Numbered from the stretch's first letter, positions 1 through 6,528 are shown. The stretch: 10,148 nucleotides of DNA from Acidobacteriaceae bacterium (GCA_025462805.1 JAOAPJ010000399.1:1-10148), one strand, 5' to 3'. Numbers and translations: made by a program. The notes: generated by a model not told the origin, from the sequence alone.

Positions 1-984
1 GCCAGTGCTGACGTTCCAGCGAACAATCCCCTGCCCCGAAGTGCCATTCAGAGGCGCGTCTCCGATATAGAGATAGGTGGCCGGAACGCCTGGACTGCCA
101 TCCGAAGCAAGCGCTGCAGGAGAGGAGGGGAGACCCGGCGGAGGACTGGGCGGTGTCTGTGCCCTGCACAGTGACGTAGCATTGCATGCAGGTCGTCCTG
201 TCGCGCCGCTAGGGTCGGGAATGTACGTGAGTAAGGGCCCTCCCACTTCCGTGATGTACAAGTCGTTATTGAAAAAGGCCAAGGCATCAATGCCTTTCCC
301 GTCACTTGTAGACCCTATGCGAACTGCTGCTCCAGGCTGGTTCGCGGTGGCATTTGGGACCATCATGATGTCGCCGGATGCCTTGTAGCCCACATACAGA
401 TCTCGGCCGTTCGGTCCTATGATTGCCGATAAGGGCCTGCCTCCGCCGGCGCCGCCTCCGACTGCCGTGACGTTGTTCACGGAAATCGTAGAGAGCACAG
501 TGATTGTCTCCGTTGCCGGGTTGAAGACGAAGCGAACCACGTTTACGCTTTTGCTGCTGCCATCCGGCACAAAGATCAGCTTCGCGTTTGCGGGTAGACC
601 ATTGATGCCAACGGGATTCCCTATCGATATCTGTCCGCCGGCCTTCGCGGTATTGCTGCAGGTATTTGCCACAGAGCTGCTTTGGAAAGGGACGGAAGAC
701 CCGGCGGGAGTCGGGTCCAGGCGACAGAATCCAAGATTTTGGTCAGCCTGCCACCAATGGCCGCTGTTCGGCGCGGACCCTGGGATCCACGCCCCACCAC
801 GGGGCAAGGTCAGGCGGTTCGTAACAATCTGGCCGTCTTGCGCTGTCTGCGCCAGGACGGAGGTTTGGCCTGCAATCACGAGTGTGAGGCTTGTGAGAAC
901 AAGGCGGCATAGGCTTGACCGCGTCATAGGGCGCAGTGCTCGCCCAACACGGTGTGCCATCGAGAACATAGTGTGCACATGCAT
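1..984 (-). CDS. Secreted beta-propeller-like protein, 3' end outside window
   Basis: An open minus-strand frame runs without a stop from the chosen ATG at 984 to the window edge (328 codons seen). The ATG at 984 is preceded by GGAGAG with a 5-nt spacer. In-frame ATGs at 960 and 927 lack a ribosome binding site. The N-terminus has an Arg-rich stretch, then a hydrophobic core (LCRLVLTSLTLVIAG) and a likely signal-peptidase site near residue 45 (VLA-Q), so the product is probably exported. The mature part has many short beta-strand-like segments with Gly/Asn/Pro turns, such as LIFVPDGSSKSVNVVRFVF, SAIGPNGRDLYVGYKASGD and ALAFFNNDLYITEVGG. Repeated 'dLYvG / dLYIT' units suggest an NHL/SGL-like beta-propeller. 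Cysteines occur in GFCRLD, NTCSNT, PACNATSLC. I cannot name a function, and no catalytic motif is visible. Codon positions show normal GC3, so the gene looks intact as far as it goes. Confidence 0.82.
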   Translation of the reverse strand, partial: MHVHTMFSMAHRVGRALRPMTRSSLCRLVLTSLTLVIAGQTSVLAQTAQDGQIVTNRLTLPRGGAWIPGSAPNSGHWWQADQNLGFCRLDPTPAGSSVPFQSSSVANTCSNTAKAGGQISIGNPVGINGLPANAKLIFVPDGSSKSVNVVRFVFNPATETITVLSTISVNNVTAVGGGAGGGRPLSAIIGPNGRDLYVGYKASGDIMMVPNATANQPGAAVRIGSTSDGKGIDALAFFNNDLYITEVGGPLLTYIPDPSGATGRPACNATSLCRAQTPPSPPPGLPSSPAALASDGSPGVPATYLYIGDAPLNGTSGQGIVRWNVSTG

Positions 985-987
985 AAA

Positions 988-993
988 CTCTCC
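988..993 (-). promoter_or_regulatory. Ribosome binding site of the secreted protein gene
   Basis: GGAGAG on the minus strand lies 3 to 8 nt upstream of the ATG at 984. It is the only Shine-Dalgarno-like sequence before any of the in-frame starts at 1068, 1023, 984, 969, 960 and 927, so it decides the start. Confidence 0.55.
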
Positions 994-1241
994 AGACGAA
1001 ACCGCTCGACAGCGACAACGCATCGGTTGCTCTGCTGCAGGTTGTTGACGAAATCTTCCCGTCGTCATATCTCTCGGTAGACAAATCTGACGACACGCCT
1101 GGCCCGGTGCCTTATAGAGCGTGAGTGGGGTGGCGTCTCAGACACTGCCGATAGGCCGCAGGGATCTCTCTGACGTGCGACGCAGCTAACGTGTTGGAGA
1201 GCGGTACTCATCTCTCCGTGTAATTTCATCTTCTTTGGAGC

Positions 1242-1374
1242 GTATGCGACATAAGGCGAAGAGGATTCGAGTTTGTCAGTGACTTATCTCGAATTCATCA
1301 TCTGTAGCGACTGTTCCACCCTGCCCCTCACCAGTTCAGCGATTTATACATACGTCCTTTTTGCTGTCGCATAC
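1242..1374. repeat. 10-bp inverted repeat pair in putative promoter region
   Basis: GTATGCGACA at 1242-1251 and its exact reverse complement TGTCGCATAC at 1365-1374 are separated by 113 nt. No target-site duplication flanks them, so a miniature transposon is not supported. They could be two oppositely oriented binding sites upstream of the gene starting at 984. A 10-bp match at this distance can also arise by chance in 10 kb. Confidence 0.3.
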
Positions 1375-1792
1375 AAAATAGTAACTGTGACGGATGGTTA
1401 CTGACTAATACATAGGCCTAAGTTGACTGGGCTATCGCCGCGCGTCGGTCTTGCTAACAACGCTGACAATCTATCTCTGGTTGAGGTGATTTGCTACCCA
1501 GCTAGTTATCAAAACAAGAATATGTTGCAACAGCAAAGTGAGCGCCATCGAAGCCTGGTTGTGCGCTCGGCTAGTCAGCGCGCCCAACGTAGGAGAGGCT
1601 CTGCATCTGACGCAGAGGTGACATCAAGGTCCGCTCACATCCCTGATACTTAGTGGTAAACAGGGGCTTATACCGCAGACTTAGACATCATCCGCCGAGG
1701 TGTTCAGCACTCGGCTCACCGACTCGCAGGGCTTTCCCAGAAGCCCACATGGTGGGATTGTGAGTGGATGGTGACGAGAAACAAGCTTGCGC

Positions 1793-2053
1793 GACGGTAA
1801 CATCTCCCAGGCGATTTATTCCGACATGATCTATTTAGTGACAAAGAAATGACAACTCGCAAACAAGCTGCTTACAAATGCCCACACCATTCAAGGCAGA
1901 CTCAGCGAGCGAGGATTTACCCCTCATCAGACAGCCGAACACAGCTTCTACTGGAACGCATTGTTTCACTTCTCTGCCAACAGCCTATTTACGGCAGCAG
2001 AGCTGCAGGACTTTATCGATCGCGACGTCAAGGTCGAGCAGGTGCGTGCATGA
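1793..2053 (+). pseudogene. Decayed remnant of an unrecognised gene, 3' part
   Basis: A plus-strand frame reads naturally through one internal TGA (1850-1852). It has DGNISQAIYSDMIYLVTKK before the stop. After the stop come TNAHTIQGRLSERGF and then AEHSFYWNALFHFSANSLF and TAAELQDFIDRDVKVEQVRA, ending at TGA 2051-2053. No start codon or ribosome binding site is visible upstream; a stop at 1772 bounds the frame. Amphipathic helix-like segments and the TAAELQDFIDRD stretch look like a real protein C-terminus, not random sequence. Its stop overlaps the ATG at 2050 of the methyltransferase remnant (ATGA), the usual sign of two coupled operon genes. I do not recognise the family. An alternative is that this is the chance-open tail of an unrelated relic. 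Confidence 0.45.
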
Positions 2054-2526
2054 GCAAACATGCACAGGGCTACGGCTCTCTTCTGGCCCTTGCCGCAGGA
2101 TCGGCCGTTGATTGGACGGCTGAAGCTATGATCATTACTTAGACAACTCACGTGTCGGGCGCGCTCGCTAAGAGGAAGTCCGGAAGGCTCTGCGCACAGT
2201 CCTCTGCGCAACGACAACGTTCTGGAGTTGAACTGCGGCACGGGCGCGGACGCTCTTCCTCGCCGCGCAGATCACCTCACCTCTAGGTGTGACGCCTCGC
2301 AGCAGATGCGTGCGGAGTAAGGGCTCTGGCCGCGCGGGCCGGATAGCCAGCTGCTGCTGTGCCTCTCGTCTCTCTACTACCTAATGGAGATCCTGTATTA
2401 CCTGCTCCGTGGTCAGGCGCGTTAGGCTCTTCATCGCTGCAAACGGCAAAACAACTGCCCTTGCACGGAGTGCCCCTCACCGTGTACTACTCCACGCTCG
2501 GCGAGCTCAGGGCCCCGATTCTCTGA
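2050..2526 (+). pseudogene. Class I SAM-dependent methyltransferase, broken by frameshifts, stops and a deletion
   Basis: Pieces of one methyltransferase can be read in order across three frames. The N-terminus (SAVDWTAEA) is at 2050-2126. After a shift comes SYDHYLDNSRVGRAR at 2124-2168, then a TAA (2169), then EEVRKALRTVL. After another shift comes NVLELNCGTGADAL at about 2216-2257, which is the glycine-rich SAM-binding motif I, followed by the acidic post-I segment CDASQQMRAE and a TAA (2318). SQLLLCLSSLYYLMEILYYLL and RGQAR follow at 2345-2422, up to a TAG (2423). The last shift gives LPLHGVPLTVYYSTLGELRA, ending at TGA 2524. This order (YDxxLxxSRVGRALR, VLELNCGTG, xDAS, LLLC...EILWYLLRGQPR, VPVxYYS) is what I know from a family of methyltransferases of about 230-260 residues. 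Only 27 nt separate MRAE from SQLLLC, where the family has some tens of residues, so an internal segment is missing. The C-terminus is also absent. The substrate is unknown and the gene is non-functional as it stands. Confidence 0.8.
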
Positions 2527-2832
2527 ACGCAACGGTGGCAGTCCCTTTTTTGAATGGAAATGTGGCCGCCAGGTTCCTTCCGAAAGGTACAGGCGGCAGT
2601 CACCGGTCTCCACGGATATCCTCCCAGACGCATGGTGAACTCAGTTCCTTTACGGAATCGGATCTCGCGGATGTTGGATTCCCAGCGCCGCGAAGCCACG
2701 TCCTTCACTTCGGTGCCATCAGGAGTCGTCGGCGTCTCTGCCTTTTGCTTACGTTTAGTACTTCTCTTTCGTTTCGAAGACACCTCCCGTCGGCGGGATT
2801 CCGGTAGTCTGCAGCAAGCAGACCATCTCAAA
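2527..2832. other. Intergenic stretch, possible coding debris
   Basis: About 300 bases between the end of the methyltransferase wreck and the short ORF behind the propeller gene. A minus-strand frame (open 2858 to 2487) contains a readable stretch around DGTEVKDVASRRWESN followed by IREIRFRKGTEFTMRLGGYP. I cannot assign it to a family, it has no ribosome binding site, and overlapping plus-strand frames are equally open. No terminator with a T-run is seen. Confidence 0.35.
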
Positions 2833-2967
2833 TCATTGAGACCCAATGAATCGCCCAACGTGATGATGCAACGTGTTTCGCGTCATCAGTGCGAATGGTG
2901 GCGCCTTGTCGGTCTCAGCTCCCTCCCGAGCTAGCCGTCCTTGAGCATGCCGAGAGGTTTCCTTCAT
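2833..2967 (-). CDS. Possible 44-residue ORF downstream of the propeller gene
   Basis: ATG at 2967 lies 4 nt after the stop of the YncE-like gene. AGGAG at 2975-2979 is 7 nt upstream and overlaps the end of that gene, so translational coupling is possible. The product begins MKETSRHAQGRLAREGAETD and ends HHHVGRFIGSQ at a TGA (2833-2835). It is hydrophilic, with no signal peptide or membrane segment. It could be a genuine small protein, or the intact start of a longer second operon gene whose remainder is frameshifted into the debris at 2487-2830. No family is recognised. Confidence 0.35.
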   Translation of the reverse strand: MKETSRHAQGRLAREGAETDKAPPFALMTRNTLHHHVGRFIGSQ

Positions 2968-2971
2968 TTCC

Positions 2972-4057
2972 TTACTCCTGTATTGTGTAGATTCTCATCT
3001 CCGCGATATGACCTCCGCTAGCGGGGACGGCCAGGAAGAAGCGGTGGGTACCCTTTTTCTGACGTCCGAAATACCCGGCGGTGCGTCCACCCAATGCAGT
3101 CGGGACCTTCGTGAGAAGGCGGTAATGATCGGGGTCGGCCATCTGAAAAATGTAGATGACGCCCTCGCCTCCGGGTACATAAACACGCTTGTGCTCGGAG
3201 TCGTAGTAAAGATCATCCGCATCTTCGGCGCTGGGCAAGGCAGCAATCATGCGGCCTGAAGTGGTATCGAAGATAGCCAGGCGTGCCGGTTCGCGAATGC
3301 CTACGAATAGGCGATGATCGGCTTCGTCGAGTGCCATGGGGAAATTCTTACGGAAGCCTTTGAGAGGCCATCGCGTGATTTTCTTGGTCTCTCGATTGAT
3401 GACCGCGATCTGTTGCAGGTCGGGGATGTTTACATACATATTGGGACCCGAGCTTTCGAGCTGGAAGGATTCGGGCTCGCCGCCGATTTTGTATTCCTCA
3501 TCGAGCCGCTGATTGGTCATAGCGTCGACCGCGGCGATGGCCGCGGTCTTCTCGTCGTCACCGCAGCCGACATAGACTCGCTTCGTGGCCGCGTCGTAGC
3601 GCAAATTATCGGCGCCTCCCTCGAAGTCAAGGGTGGTTATAAGATTAAACGAATCTCCGTCATAGATGTAGAGCTTGCCTTGCGCGCTGGCGACGAAAAG
3701 TTTATTGGCCTCGGGGGAAAAAGCAACGCCTTGGGGATTTGTCACTCCGGTGATCGTGTGTTCTACAGTTCCGCCGAAGAGGTTGATCACTTCCACAGTG
3801 TTATTGCCGAGCGCGGAAATGAATACCCGACCCTTTCCGGAAGCAAAATGATCGAAACGTCCTTTCACGCCATCCATCGGAACTGAACCTGATAAAACAA
3901 GCGGCCTCTGCGCTAATGCGGTCGCGCTCGTCTTTCCTTCTTTAGAAGCGCTCTTTTGCGACGCGCTTCCTTCCCTATCTCGCTGACCACCGGCCAAAGC
4001 CGCGCCTGAAACGATTACGAACATACCCAGAACAGCTGTTAGAAATCCCTTCATCAT
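2972..4057 (-). CDS. Secreted YVTN/YncE-like beta-propeller protein
   Basis: The product has 361 residues. The start at 4057 is chosen because GGAGAG sits at 4061-4066, just upstream. A longer GTG start at 4111 would add 18 polar residues before the signal peptide and has only a weak ribosome binding site. Residues 1-22 (MMKGFLTAVLGMFVIVSGAALA) form a standard signal peptide with an ALA cleavage site, so the protein is exported. The rest is a series of about 40-residue units of the YVTN/YncE kind. Examples are GRVFISALGNNTVEVINLFG, GVAFSPEANKLFVASAQGKL, RYDAATKRVYVGCGDD, GEPESFQLESSGPNMYVNIP, ALDEADHRLFVGIREPARLA and YYDSEHKRVYVPGGEGVIYI. These predict a six- or seven-bladed propeller. Such proteins are scaffolds or ligand binders; no catalytic residues are visible and the ligand is unknown. 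The gene is divergent from the LuxR-type regulator gene and may be controlled by it (inference). Confidence 0.9.
   Translation of the reverse strand: MMKGFLTAVLGMFVIVSGAALAGGQRDREGSASQKSASKEGKTSATALAQRPLVLSGSVPMDGVKGRFDHFASGKGRVFISALGNNTVEVINLFGGTVEHTITGVTNPQGVAFSPEANKLFVASAQGKLYIYDGDSFNLITTLDFEGGADNLRYDAATKRVYVGCGDDEKTAAIAAVDAMTNQRLDEEYKIGGEPESFQLESSGPNMYVNIPDLQQIAVINRETKKITRWPLKGFRKNFPMALDEADHRLFVGIREPARLAIFDTTSGRMIAALPSAEDADDLYYDSEHKRVYVPGGEGVIYIFQMADPDHYRLLTKVPTALGGRTAGYFGRQKKGTHRFFLAVPASGGHIAEMRIYTIQE
2975..2979 (-). promoter_or_regulatory. Ribosome binding site of the 44-codon ORF
   Basis: AGGAG on the minus strand, with a 7-nt spacer to the ATG at 2967. It lies immediately before the TAA of the upstream propeller gene, inside the last codons. 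Confidence 0.4.
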
Positions 4058-4060
4058 CTT

Positions 4061-4066
4061 CTCTCC
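4061..4066 (-). promoter_or_regulatory. Ribosome binding site of the propeller gene
   Basis: GGAGAG on the minus strand, 3 nt before the ATG at 4057 (5 nt counted from the GGAG core). It supports the start directly in front of the signal peptide over the upstream GTG at 4111. Confidence 0.6.
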
Positions 4067-4068
4067 TG

Positions 4069-4103
4069 TCGCATCATTCTGAACTTTAGATTTCGCATCA
4101 TTC
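4069..4103. repeat. 11-bp direct repeat in divergent intergenic region
   Basis: TCGCATCATTC occurs at 4069-4079 and again at 4093-4103, a period of 24 nt. The repeats lie in the 5' leader of the propeller gene, on the side facing the divergent LuxR-type regulator. They could be a tandem protein-binding site. If translation instead began at GTG 4111 they would simply be coding sequence, giving a repeated Asn-Asp-Ala. Confidence 0.45.
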
Positions 4104-4205
4104 GATTCCACATCCGTCTTTCAACGCATCGTCCTCGCGGACTATAGATCACCCCTGCCGCTCGCGCGTCCCGAGTTGCCCGGTTAGCGCTCTATTCCGA
4201 CTCGG

Positions 4206-5312
4206 TTGCCGAAAATCTTCCGCCACAGTCGGAGCCACCCGCTTCCACACGCCCGGTCGATAGCGCCAGGCGTGGCAACCCTCCAGCCGGCCGCGGCTCA
4301 GACACAAGTCATGAAGGCGGCTCTGATTGCACATGACGTAACGCGTGACGAACACCGCATCCTCGCGAGCGTAGGAGCAGCCGTTGTCGAATCCATCCCG
4401 GTGTATGAGACTACCTTCGGCCAATTTGATGAGTGGGCTAAACGGGTAGACCCCTCGCTTCTCGGGAGGTCAGTTCTGCGCGGGGAAGAGTTGTATCCGG
4501 ACCCTTTACTATACCGAAGCACCTACTACAACGAGTTTCTGGAGCCGTTCGACACATGCCAAATGGCCTGCATCGGGTCTGCGGGGACACTTGGTACCTA
4601 CGAAGCGCTCAGCGTCTACCGCGGTCCAAACGAGAACAGCTTTAGCAGCGAACTCATCGCCACGCTACAGATGCTGATCCCGCATCTTTATACCGCGTTG
4701 AGCGTGAGACGGAAGCTCGACCAACTTCAAGGAAGCCTCAACGACATTGAATCCACCCTCGATTCATTGTCCCTCGGTGTTGTCCTCGTCCGACGAGAGG
4801 GGACCTGCCATTCCCTCAATCGCGCGGCACAGGCCATTCTCGACCGCGGAATACTCTCAGCCCTGGAGCCTGGTGACGCGTCACGTCTGCGGCATCTTGT
4901 GGGTTCGCTGACTCGGCGGACGACAACAGTGATGTCACCGCAGAATGCCGTGTTGATATCGAGGCGTAAAGGGCGTCCGCTTCAACTACTCGGGAGTCCC
5001 TTCCGCCAAGAGGCACTGCCAGGCCAACCACGCGCTGCTGCGATGATCATAATCACGGATCCGGAAAACAAGACCCGAGTCCCTGTCGAGACGTTGGCGC
5101 TGCTTTTTGGCCTCACACCAGCGGAAGGGCGTCTTGCTATTGCGCTGGCTAATGGCGATTCATTGACAGATGCTGCGGATCTACACAGGGTGCGCCACGA
5201 GACAGCACGCAAACAGCTCAAGAGCATTTTCCAGAAGACGCACACTAATCGCCAGGGGGAGCTTATCCGGCTCATAAACGGATTGATTGGCCCCCTCCCG
5301 CCGCAAGCATGA
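4206..5312 (+). CDS. LuxR-type helix-turn-helix transcriptional regulator
   Basis: The product has 368 residues from a TTG at 4206, or 333 from the first ATG at 4311. Neither has a convincing ribosome binding site, and the in-frame stop at 4185-4187 bounds the frame. The C-terminal DNA-binding domain (about residues 303-358 of the long form) has LTPAEGRLAIALANGDSL, then HETARKQLKSIFQKT and NRQGELIRLI, the standard LuxR/FixJ-type HTH of large sensor-regulators. Residues 95-170 (EELYPDPLLYRSTYYNEFL..., LIPHLYTALSVRRKLDQL) match the conserved middle region of this family. They are followed by a short coiled region and a PAS-like segment (LGVVLVRREGTCHSLNRAAQ, about 189-212). Relatives usually start with about 40 further residues containing an 'IYDAALDPxxW' segment. 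That segment is absent, so the N-terminus may be truncated or diverged. The signal is unknown. The gene is divergent from the secreted propeller gene, and what follows it is recombinase debris. Confidence 0.85.
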   Translation: MPKIFRHSRSHPLPHARSIAPGVATLQPAAAQTQVMKAALIAHDVTRDEHRILASVGAAVVESIPVYETTFGQFDEWAKRVDPSLLGRSVLRGEELYPDPLLYRSTYYNEFLEPFDTCQMACIGSAGTLGTYEALSVYRGPNENSFSSELIATLQMLIPHLYTALSVRRKLDQLQGSLNDIESTLDSLSLGVVLVRREGTCHSLNRAAQAILDRGILSALEPGDASRLRHLVGSLTRRTTTVMSPQNAVLISRRKGRPLQLLGSPFRQEALPGQPRAAAMIIITDPENKTRVPVETLALLFGLTPAEGRLAIALANGDSLTDAADLHRVRHETARKQLKSIFQKTHTNRQGELIRLINGLIGPLPPQA

Positions 5313-5329
5313 TGAATACCTTGCTCCAT

Positions 5330-5345
5330 ACCCCATTTGGGGGGT
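5330..5345 (+). terminator. Weak hairpin after the LuxR-type gene
   Basis: ACCCC at 5330-5334 pairs with GGGGT at 5341-5345 across a 6-nt loop, 18 nt after the regulator's stop codon. There is no T-run, so terminator function is only a possibility. Confidence 0.25.
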
Positions 5346-5389
5346 GACACGGTCGAGCTTACGAATTATCAATAGCCATCTTCACGTAG

Positions 5390-5650
5390 TTAACGCGGTT
5401 CGCGTTCGGCCTACACCGCTTCAGGAAGACCTTTGCCACGATGCACCACGAGGCCGGGGTGTCCGCGCGGACCATCCAGCGTTGGCTCCGGCATAGCAGT
5501 CTGGACACGACCCTCAGATACCTGGCAGGAAGTGACGATCAGAGCGAGAGGACTCGGTCGGTGGTGAACTCGACCTTTGCAGCGGCGCGGGGGATGAACT
5601 CGATGGCCGAGTCGCAGCGCAACCCTGCCCACCCCACCGTCGCTCCATGA
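5390..5650 (+). pseudogene. C-terminal fragment of a tyrosine recombinase/integrase
   Basis: The frame opens after a TAG at 5387-5389 and has no credible start. From 5408 it reads GLHRFRKTFATMHHEAGVSA, then RTIQRWLRHSSLDTTLRYLA and SDDQSERTRSVVNSTFA. This is the catalytic C-terminus of a phage-type integrase. The H-x-x-R box (HRFR, 5414-5425), the later His (LRHSS, 5492-5494) and the nucleophile Tyr (LRYL, 5519-5521) are all present. The N-terminal arm-binding and core-binding domains, and the first catalytic Arg, are missing, so the protein cannot work. It marks the former presence of an integrated element. An internal ATG at 5441 could in theory start a short peptide, but it would lack HxxR. 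Confidence 0.85.
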
Positions 5651-5719
5651 GTGCTCGTGTGCACTACCGGCTCGTGGGATTTGCAGGGAAGAGCCCTGCC
5701 GCACTTGCATCAGCTTGTC

Positions 5720-5945
5720 GAGTGCGAGGTGGATCAGCGGGTGGGGGGCGGGTTCCGGCTTTGTGCTGGAGGACCCGGATGGGCGGCGGATGGGGATGCG
5801 GGCTGTGTATGAGGAGCTGGCGCCGCCGGAGCGGTCGGTGCACATCGAGTCGTTCGACGACTTCCCTGGCCCGGGGCGCGGGTGACGACGGTGTTCGACG
5901 AAAAAGATGGGACGACCACGATGGTATGGGCGTCATCATCAACTT
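5720..5945 (+). pseudogene. SRPBCC/AHSA1-like domain fragment with frameshifts
   Basis: The order of the Activator-of-Hsp90-ATPase-homologue (SRPBCC, START-like) family can be read in three successive frames. They are ECEVDQRVGGGFR at 5720-5758, then FVLEDPDGRRMGMRAVYEEL and APPERSVHIESFDDFPGPG at 5760-5876, then RVTTVFDEKDGTTTMVW at about 5879-5929. The hallmark 'DPDGRxxGxxxVYxExxPPERxVxxExFDD' is plain. Frameshifts are near 5759 and 5876, with a TGA at 5883 in the middle frame. The N-terminal part with the usual 'W..P..L..WW' segment and the C-terminal helix are not found. It is a dead gene fragment lying 70 nt behind the integrase remnant. Its original role cannot be told from the fragment. 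Confidence 0.75.
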
Positions 5946-5989
5946 TGAGGTGCCTGGGACAGCGACCGCCGCCTCAGCTTTGCAGTGGT

Positions 5990-6420
5990 CGACGAAATCA
6001 CCGTTAAACCAGGCCGTTCCATCGGCCTGCTCAAGGGACGGATGGGCTGATCCTCGCTGCCTGACCCGAGGCATCATCTCTTGCAGGACCATGGTTGCTG
6101 TCGCGGACAGTGTGGCTTTCGAGGGCTTCGGCGGTTCGTCGACGTAAAGGTTGCTCTCGTCGAACTCCAGCGGCTGCCTGCTCTTCGGTGTCGACTTGGC
6201 TGGCACCTCCGGGCTCGTTCCAAGCGCCTCCTCGACTTCGGTGAGGTCGATATCGGTGTCATCGAAGCCGGGCGCATCGCTCTCAGCGTCATCGGCACCA
6301 GCCACGGCCAGATTCTCGAAGGGCTCCAGGGCAGCATCAGCCTGCGCGTCCTTACATCCCTGCCCAGCTATGGGCCAATCGAGGGAGCGCTGTCCTGGCT
6401 ACGTTATCGACCACATTGAT
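5990..6420 (-). other. Unassigned open stretch, possibly minus-strand coding relic
   Basis: On the minus strand a frame is open from about 6420 through 5664. Between 6360 and 6000 it reads as an acidic, hydrophilic polypeptide: ADAALEPFENLAVAGADDAE, GFDDTDIDLTEVEEALGTSP, RQPLEFDESNLYVDEPPKPS, ATLSATATMVLQEMMPRVRQ. The plus strand is also open here (6081-6419), with GEVDIGVIEAGRIALSVIGT. Codon-position bias is strong but symmetric enough that I cannot settle the strand. The minus reading seems more protein-like. No start with a ribosome binding site is found and no family is recognised. The lower part overlaps the SRPBCC fragment, so at most the 5990-6420 part is original. Confidence 0.3.
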
Positions 6421-6528
6421 CCGCTTGAGTGCGGCGGTGCCGACGCTCCATACAACATGCAGTGGCAAACCATAGCCGATAGCAAGGTGAAGGACAAGAC
6501 CGAAGGACAGTGCAGGCTTACACGGTAG
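6352..6528 (+). pseudogene. HNH-type nuclease, C-terminal fragment
   Basis: The frame reads HPCPAMGQSRERCPGYVIDH, then IDPLECGGADAPYNMQWQT and ADSKVKDKTE, ending at TAG 6526-6528. The 'CPGYVxDHxxPLxCGGADAPxNMQWQTxxxxKxKDxxE' pattern is typical of small HNH endonuclease-like proteins. It includes the Asp-His pair (6409-6414), the conserved Asn of NMQWQ, and the Cys pair of the preceding zinc-knuckle-like segment (HPCP...RCPG). Upstream of HPCP the usual N-terminal region is not readable in this frame, and there is no start or ribosome binding site, so I call it a fragment. An alternative is that a diverged N-terminus continues upstream in the same frame, which is open back to 6151. The original role, mobile or house-keeping, is unknown. 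Confidence 0.7.

Larger units (their letters stand above)
985..1792. other. Long intergenic region, no gene recognised
   Basis: About 800 bases between the minus-strand secreted protein gene and a decayed plus-strand gene. All frames are short, with poor composition and stops. The stretch 1201-1440 is more AT-rich than its surroundings and is the likely place of the promoter for the gene ending at 984. It holds small dyads: AGTAAC/GTTACT (1380-1385 and 1397-1402), a 10-bp inverted repeat GTATGCGACA/TGTCGCATAC (1242-1251 and 1365-1374), a CTCTGC/GCAGAG hairpin (1599-1604 and 1612-1617), and GCCGAG/CTCGGC at about 1694-1715. None has a clear role. Confidence 0.5.

Noticed and set aside
1242..1374. 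Miniature transposon with 10-bp terminal inverted repeats
   Set aside because: No target-site duplication at the flanks and no internal structure; kept only as an inverted repeat.
2409..2934. Plus-strand frames of 126 and 132 codons
   Set aside because: Their composition is unnatural and they cut across the methyltransferase remnant in the wrong frame. No ribosome binding site.
3314..3886. 190-codon plus-strand frame inside the propeller gene
   Set aside because: It is the antisense shadow of a gene with an obvious signal peptide and YVTN-type repeats; GC-rich coding sequence often leaves such open antisense frames.
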